From the NCBI RefSeq assembly GCF_918797505.1, contig NC_092797.1, positions 18,861,372-18,925,371 on the forward strand: a stretch of 64,000 nucleotides of DNA, read 5' to 3'. The position numbers and the translations under genes were made by a program. Below are positions 58,187-64,000 of the stretch, in pieces. Each line of letters starts with the position of its first letter. The first letter of the stretch is position 1. The stretch is from Bemisia tabaci. Its lineage: Eukaryota; Arthropoda; Insecta; Hemiptera; Aleyrodidae. The notes beneath the pieces were generated by a model that was given only the letters and a program-made list of their open reading frames with translations, did no database searches and was not told the DNA's origin.

Positions 58187-59594
58187 GTAAGTAAGGCTAC
58201 ACTGTTAAGTATGCCGACTAAGTTTACTGAAAATTAGCTTTCACGGTATAAAAGTATTCTATGAAATGCGTTTAATATTTATTTTGATGGAAAACTAGTT
58301 TTACAGACAGAATATTTTTAGTAGGTTCACGTGAGGCACCTCATTACATTAACAAACACACATCAACAAAAAATTAAGAGAGGAGAGAGGTAATCAGTAC
58401 AATTTTTGTGAATTCACATGTACAATTAAGTAAAGTCTTGACACCATCCTTTCACTCAATCCCATTCAAGAGTCGAATTCAGACCTTACTTTAGTCCATT
58501 TTACGTCAAATGATTTTAATGAAGAACAGTACAATGATGAAGTGATTTGGACCCTATGTCTCCAAGCCGGTTCAACGTAATGCGACAGGACATCCTTTCA
58601 GGAGACCCTCGGTAAACATTGTTTGAGGCGAAACTCCTCCCTGTTTCACGGATTCTTATTTTGTCCTTTGCGAGAAGCGAGATGTAAATGACTCGCATTA
58701 GGTGACTGCAAAAGGGCGTCCGTTTTGTGATCGGTCGAATGATTTGACCCGCTCTCAATTCACCCGCTTTGAACGGAGAACTTTTTTCTTTGATCTCGCT
58801 TTCCTCCGTCGCGTCTTTGTTTTTCTCATACCTAATAACGGGCTGTGTTAGACGCGGACCTGGATAAAAGTTCTAATGGACTTTTTCCTCGCTCATTCAA
58901 GCATTTTTTTCTCTCGCTGTAATTCGTCCGCCCTGAAAGTATTTCAAAATTATACCATTTCCTCGCTAAGTTTTATAATTACCTTCGCTCAGCTCTCAAA
59001 CGTGATTCTCTGCTTCCTTTCAATCTTTCAACGGTTACCGTCCAGGAAGAATGTCACATCAAACGAGCCGAAACTTTTGGAGCTTTTCATCGATGCTTTT
59101 AATCAGCGTCCTGATGATTTTAATTGTTGCATGGTATGGGAAAATGAAATGAAAATAAAATCAAGACATTTTACTCACTTGAAGAGTTTTGAAAGTACAT
59201 ACAAATTATTTTTTTTTTCATGTCTGAGTTGGATTGGTCATTACTGTGTGATTCATGAAAACATGCATTTAAGGTTGATAATTCCAACTTATCAAAAAAT
59301 TATAAACGCCAAGTTTTTAAATTTAGCACTGACAACAGCTCTGGAAAAGGAGAAGTCAGGTCAAACATTGTAGGAGTAGGTAGTAATGATTTTTTAATTA
59401 TGGCCTGTCAACAAATGATAAATTGAAGCTTTATTTAATTCACGTGCAAGCTTCCAAGACCCTATGACGGCAAACATCATGAATGCCATATCATTTCTAA
59501 AGTGATATTTTGCACTTCTCACATTTTTTGTCAAGGAATATTGGAAGTTGTTTTTAATTTGAATGAGACACTTCGCAAAGTTCTCATTCGTATG
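58187..59594. other. No gene confirmed; one long open frame
   Basis: A + strand open frame of 165 codons (58876-59373) is long for this AT-rich sequence. Its product has hydrophobic stretches at the start and a segment NEPKLLELFIDAFNQRPDD. I do not recognise it; there is no promoter, and codon use is like the surroundings. It could be an exon, a decayed gene or chance. Confidence 0.2.
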
Positions 59595-60045
59595 TCCAAA
59601 TTTAAACTAAAACCCAATAAAAAGAGAGTCGAAATCCTTCAAATACTCTCTTTATCAACTTTTAAACTAAATATATTTTCTCAAACCTCGATAATTTCAA
59701 ACTTAGCGGAGCATATCGGAATAAAACCCTTAACTCAAAACATAACCGACCCTCAAAGAGCTCCCGAGTCAAAACGAAGAGGATATGAAAGGGTCATGCT
59801 TGACGGATAGAGAAAAATCTTGCCTATTGATAGACAGGAGTGCCGATCCCTGGTGGGAATTTCCCCGATGGAATCAATAGATACCGCAATGTTTTCAATA
59901 ACAAACAAAGTAAAAAACCGCAGTGACTTTTTACACTACACCGTACCTCCTTTCAATAAAAAAATCGAATGAAGTTGTGCCGGGACATACTGATGAGAGC
60001 GGAAAGCGGTCCGGAACGACCGACGAGGCGAGGGGGAGGGAGGGG
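59595..60045 (+). repeat. Direct duplication, copy 1 (about 445 bp)
   Basis: Nearly identical to 60370-60812 at an offset of about 773 bp. It carries an open frame ending ESKRRGYERVMLDG that is preserved in both copies. In the first 20 or so shared codons there are at least four replacement differences (N/T, K/M, I/N, L/P), so the frame shows no sign of strong selection. Confidence 0.9.
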
Positions 60046-60369
60046 GGAGGAGATTTCTCATTTTTATGTTTTAAAAATTGAATTTGTTTCAAAATTTTAA
60101 ATTCTGAGTGATGGATTTTCTATGGATTATAAATGAATAAGTACATTCAAATTTAAAATATTTATGCTCAAATAAAGCGCGCGCCTTTCTTTCTTTCATT
60201 CTTTCCTTTTTTTCTTTTTTTTTCACAACTCAAAATTTGAAGGAAATTTCGGCAGAGCCATAATTTTTTGGTTTGTTAAATTTTATATATTCTTATACGC
60301 GCAGTTGAGTAAAATTAAAGACAAAGCAATTTAAGCAGAGTGGCCGCATCAAAGTCCGGATTTCACCTC
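60046..60369. other. Spacer between the two direct copies
   Basis: A 324-bp AT-rich spacer with a CTTTCTTTCTTT-like pyrimidine tract at about 60185-60224. No gene. Confidence 0.6.
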
Positions 60370-60812
60370 CATGTTTAAACTAAAACCCACCAAAATGAGA
60401 GTTGAAAACCTTCAAATACCTTCTTTGTCAACTTTTAAACTAAATATATTTTCTCAAACCTCGATAATTTCAAACTTAGCGGAGCACATCGGAATAAAAC
60501 CCTTAACTCAAAACATAACCGACCCTCAAAGAGCTCCCGAGTCAAAACGAAGAGGATATGAAAGGGTCATGCTTGACGGATAGAGAAAATCTTGCCTATT
60601 GATAGACAGGAGTGCCGATCCCTGGTGGGAATTTCCCCGATGGAATCAATAGATACCGCAATGTTTTCAATAACAAACAAAGTAAAAAACCGCAGTGACT
60701 TTTTACACTACACCGTACCTCCTCTCAATAAAAAAAATTGAATGAAGTTGTGCCGGGACATACTGATGAGAGCGGAAAGTGGTCCGGAACGACTGGGGAG
60801 GGGGAGGGAGGT
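60370..60812 (+). repeat. Direct duplication, copy 2
   Basis: Matches copy 1 through the block GTTGTGCCGGGACATACTGA and GGTCCGGAACGAC, then a GGGGAGGGAGG purine stretch. Both copies keep the same stop codon after MLDG. It may be a recent tandem duplication or an assembly duplication. Confidence 0.9.
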
Positions 60813-61271
60813 GAATTATGCACATAACGCAACGCGTGATGCGAGCGAAGGACGTCGAGCATATTGTGCAACTGGAGCCGCGGTGCATCGGACGGGACGG
60901 ACACGGGAGCATCAACCCCCGGCCACCACCCTCGAAACCGGGGATGCATTGTATCACACGTGCGAAAACTACCCTTGGCGGCGGCGGCCGGGTCCCGGGA
61001 CCGGACCTCGTCAGCAATGATGCGTGCCCGTCACCAGTCACTCAAGCATCACTCGCCGGAATCCTCCGCAAGACAAGGATCATCATTATTTTTAGCGCTC
61101 GGCCGATTTAATTAGACCCCGCTCTCTTCATTCAAAGGGTAAATATGACCCAATAATTCTGACACGGGGCTTGTAAATTGCCGCCCCTAACAATACCCTC
61201 TATTAACTCCTGACACTGATTTATGCCTGCCCTCCGCGGGGCTGCCGCGCGCCCTGATTCCGCCCTGATTC
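60813..61271. other. No gene seen; CpG-rich island
   Basis: One of the most GC- and CpG-rich parts of the window. Overlapping open frames on both strands come from base composition. No exon is recognised. Confidence 0.4.
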
Positions 61272-61393
61272 CGTCGCTCCTCCGACGTAAGGGCATATCT
61301 CTATTTTCAAGTGAGCCCTGTTCCCTATATAACTCTTTGTTTCCCGAAGCTCGTGTAGTGATAGAGATACGCTCTTACGACAGAGGAGCGACG
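61272..61393. repeat. 122-bp hairpin element, better copy
   Basis: CGTCGCTCCTCCGACGTAAG, then GGCATATCTCTA, pairs with TAGAGATACGCTCTTACG, then ACAGAGGAGCGACG, around a loop of about 55 bp. The same layout is at 6883-7005. It is a non-coding foldback, either a tiny transposon or a structured RNA. Confidence 0.65.
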
Positions 61394-61993
61394 ATTTTTG
61401 GTGGGGTTGACCGTCGTGGCAACGGCAGGCTCGTCATGCTGTGTGGCTTTCTCATCAAGTAGCTTCCTCAGTTTTTGACATTTCGCCCTGTACACACACA
61501 CCGGCCTTGACTAACTCTTTATTGCACTTTGGATTATACGCTCCCATTATTTGATCGCCGGGTCGGCGGGTCGACCCATCCTCGACCGCATTCATGACTG
61601 TGTTGACATCGAATCATTTTATCCGATGCACCGCGCGCCGGCGGGGTCAGGGCGTGTGAATGTTGTCCACCTCCGCTGCGGCGGACTCGAGGGATGGCGT
61701 TTATTTTCAAGCACCCAAAACATATGCCTCACAAATTGCCTCTCGCCGCTCGGAATTCAATACAGGGTAACTAGCTGACCCATTTGAAGCGGAGGCGTTT
61801 TGAGCGTTTTCCGGAAACGCATTGGCATCACTCTTTTGAGTCCATTCAAAGCAGTAATTAAGCTACCCCTCATAATGATTTTAAGGTATTTTTAGATGCG
61901 CTGGACTAGGGCAAACGGGAATGAAAGAGGGGGATAATATCTGTCTTACGTGGAGAAATGATTGACAAATCAGGGAATAGACGGGTGGCTATA
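61394..61993. other. No gene seen
   Basis: GC-richer to about 61780, then AT-rich. Nothing recognised. Confidence 0.4.
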
Positions 61994-62168
61994 CTGCCGT
62001 GCTAAGGAAGAACGCCGTATGGACCTCCAGGCGATGCCAAATTTCTTTTAATAAAACACGACTTCCCCATTAAACTTATGGATATTTTTCTTCCAATTTT
62101 TCAGATAATTTGTTCGCGATTTCACCTAAATATTCTGAAAATTTAAAGGAAAAATATTCATAGCTTTC
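61994..62168. mobile_element. Miniature element, CTGCCGTGC family, truncated
   Basis: The left end is perfect, CTGCCGTGCTAAGGAAGAAC then GCCGTATGGACC, and the match to 39493 continues to about AAAATATTCATAGCTTTC. After this the right third is missing and replaced by a different repeat (next entry). Confidence 0.8.
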
Positions 62169-62345
62169 GGTATGTACCGGAGTACTTCAGACATGTGACT
62201 CGAATCCTTCGGTATATGTCGCAAATACTTCAGATGTCTGACCCGAACTTCGGCAGCTCGACCTCAAGTTTTTAGATACGTGATCCGGAAACTTCAGAGA
62301 TCTCAACTTCGGGTCCCACGTACGAAGTTTTTAGCACGCTTAAGA
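62169..62345. repeat. Degenerate TACTTCAG repeats
   Basis: Motifs of the form TACTTCAGA-ATGTGACTCGAA and CTTCGGTATATGTCG recur several times with changes, ending GAAGTTTTTAGCAC. The block sits where the right part of the element at 61994 should be. Origin unknown. Confidence 0.5.
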
Positions 62346-62935
62346 TTGTCTTACATTTAGTGCTATTTAAAAGGAAGTATATGAGTGAATACGCCAAGCG
62401 GGTTTTATTAAACCAAAAAGTCTATTTATTCATCTCAAAAATCAAGAAAGTTCTATCAGCACTGTAACGTAGAATAAGACGAAAATTTCAACTTTCAACA
62501 GCGATACGTGAACCGAAACCCAGCATTCACCCTCAAAAACGACGAAAGGATCAATTGTCACCCCTCCCCGCAGTCGTGCTCCGCGCGGGGGCTTCAATTT
62601 CAGAAGGAGCTCGGAGTGTAAACATTGATTTCGGTTATGTCACCCTCATTAAATAAATACCAAGACAAGTTTTCATAATGACATGCCTCTCGGTGGAGAT
62701 GGAGCTTTTCAAATCCAGGGACTCTCGAGTCAAGGGTCTCCGCGAAAAGGCGCTCCGGTGTCTCGAAATCTTTGTTGCGACCCCGAAATGTGGGCGCACG
62801 CACTTGCTCAGATCTCACAAGGGCTGTCCCTTCAGGCAACAACGACGTAAATGCAACGAGAGCTCGGCGTGGAGCCGCGGTTTTAGCTCGGTTTGGCGGA
62901 GGGCGGTAAGTGAAGAAGGAGTCTGGAGACGTGCT
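62346..62935. other. No gene confirmed
   Basis: Between about 62570 and 62930 both strands have open frames of 89-133 codons, but the - strand one runs into the transposon at 62936. Neither has recognisable content. Confidence 0.35.
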
Positions 62936-63188
62936 CTGCTGTGCTAAGGAAGAACGCCGTATGAACATTCGAGAGTTGCCAAATTTTCCTCGATAAAACA
63001 TGTATTTTTGATGACATTCTTGGATATTTTTCCTTGAAATTTGCAGATATTTTAGATTAAATTGCGCACAAAATTGTCTGAAAATTTTGGAAAATAATTT
63101 TAACGATTTTCCCAGAAAATTCGGGTTTTATCGAAGGAAACTTGGCAACGTCTGAAGGCTCATACGGCGTTCTTCCTTAGCACGGCAG
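62936..63188. mobile_element. Miniature element, CTGCCGTGC family (best copy)
   Basis: The 253-bp element starts CTGCTGTGCTAAGGAAGAAC and ends TTCCTTAGCACGGCAG. It is flanked by TGCT on both sides (62932-62935 and 63189-63192), a perfect 4-bp duplication. The long terminal inverted repeat extends inward past CGCCGTATGA. No coding capacity. Confidence 0.9.
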
Positions 63189-64000
63189 TGCTAAGCACCA
63201 AGACGCTTTCTGGCTCACTCGCAATCTCGAGGATGTCTTCAAAAGGGCTGCCGAGCGAAACTGAAAGAGGTATTAATTTTTTTCAATAAAAGAACAATCT
63301 TTCGGAGAGGAAGTTAAACATTCTGCGTCTGAGCTGAGATTCGTAATGGAGGAACACGGTATAAGGAATAAGAAAGTTTTCAATTTTCAAGAAAGACGGA
63401 AGGAATAAGATCGTCAATTATTTATGAGAAATATAATGATTTTCTGAAACATAATGTGCGTACTTTAAATGACGTCTCACCGGGGATTTCAGAAATGACA
63501 ATGAGCGTGACATTACACATAATAACAAGGACAATGTAACGGTGGACGTTTAAAATAAGTATTCTTAAGTCAAATTATCCAAAAGGTAAATTTTGGAAGA
63601 CAACTATATCGCGATCCAAGCATATCAGCTCATTCCATATTTCCATCTTAATGTGCGCAAATTTTACATAAAAATGCGTGAATATTTGTGTATTTAGGAA
63701 ACTACAGAGCCGCGGGAACACGAGGTTTTAACTTCCTTAGGCTGGAACCTATCACTTTCGCCGAAAATGTATTTTTTGGTGAAAATGGAGTATTTACATG
63801 TACTTTTTTATAACTTTTCAAACGTGCGTTAACCGGAGATCAAGATTCTTACCTACAGAAGTAAATGTCTCATTACAGTAAAAAATGTTATTCAAACCAT
63901 TAAGTATACTACATAAAAAATAACAATTCTAGTCTTTGTCTATCAAAAACTGCATTCACCAAAAGAACCAGACCTGACATTGCTAAAAATGAGAGGAGTA
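63189..64000. other. No gene seen
   Basis: AT-rich sequence to the window edge; nothing recognised. Confidence 0.5.

Noticed and set aside
60703..61115. Overlapping open frames of 70-112 codons on both strands
   Set aside because: A CpG-rich stretch with few stop codons in every frame; no recognisable domain or splice structure.
62600..63001. 133-codon open frame on the - strand
   Set aside because: Its start lies inside the miniature element at 62936, and the opposite strand is open too.

Overview
This window looks like arthropod, most likely insect, nuclear DNA. It is AT-rich, its genes have introns, it is sparsely populated with genes and full of short non-autonomous DNA transposons. The only recognisable genes are two cuticular protein genes of the CPR family (Rebers-Riddiford, RR-2 type), both on the + strand. 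The many miniature elements and the protein style would fit a hemipteran, but I cannot name a species from sequence alone.

Layout. Positions 1-23,500 hold no recognisable gene, only AT-rich DNA, several GC- and CpG-richer islands and many miniature elements. At 23,509-26,125 lies CPR gene 1: a TATA box, a 5-codon first exon, an intron of about 1.75 kb and one large second exon. Its C-terminus appears frameshifted, and a miniature element sits 5 bp beyond the stop codon of the alternative frame. After about 7 kb of repeats comes CPR gene 2 (32,941-35,024), an intact RR-2 gene with TATA box, 5-codon first exon, 1.2-kb intron, main exon and polyadenylation signal. From 35,025 to the end no gene is recognised with confidence. 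There are two weak exon candidates: a cysteine-rich + strand one at 57,934-58,186 and a - strand one at 51,579-51,759.

Repeats dominate the window. I could delimit these families by comparing copies: (1) a roughly 0.9-kb hAT-type element in three copies, with 8-bp target duplications and an internal array of about 68-bp units; (2) a 150-166-bp mini-hAT element in four copies, with 8-bp duplications; (3) an element of about 253 bp with ends CTGCCGTGCTAAGG in about ten copies, two with perfect 4-bp duplications; (4) a foldback element of about 250 bp with ends CGTCACC in three copies, with 4-bp duplications; (5) elements with ends CACTGRAAAA in six copies, three with TA duplications; (6) a 122-bp hairpin in two copies; (7) nested and duplicated segments. 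No transposase gene is visible, so all of these look non-autonomous.

The two CPR genes are tandem paralogues with the same exon layout and the same opening residues (MAF). Both should encode secreted, chitin-binding structural proteins of the exoskeleton. Gene 2 looks fully functional; gene 1 is diverged in its chitin-binding domain and broken or altered at its end.
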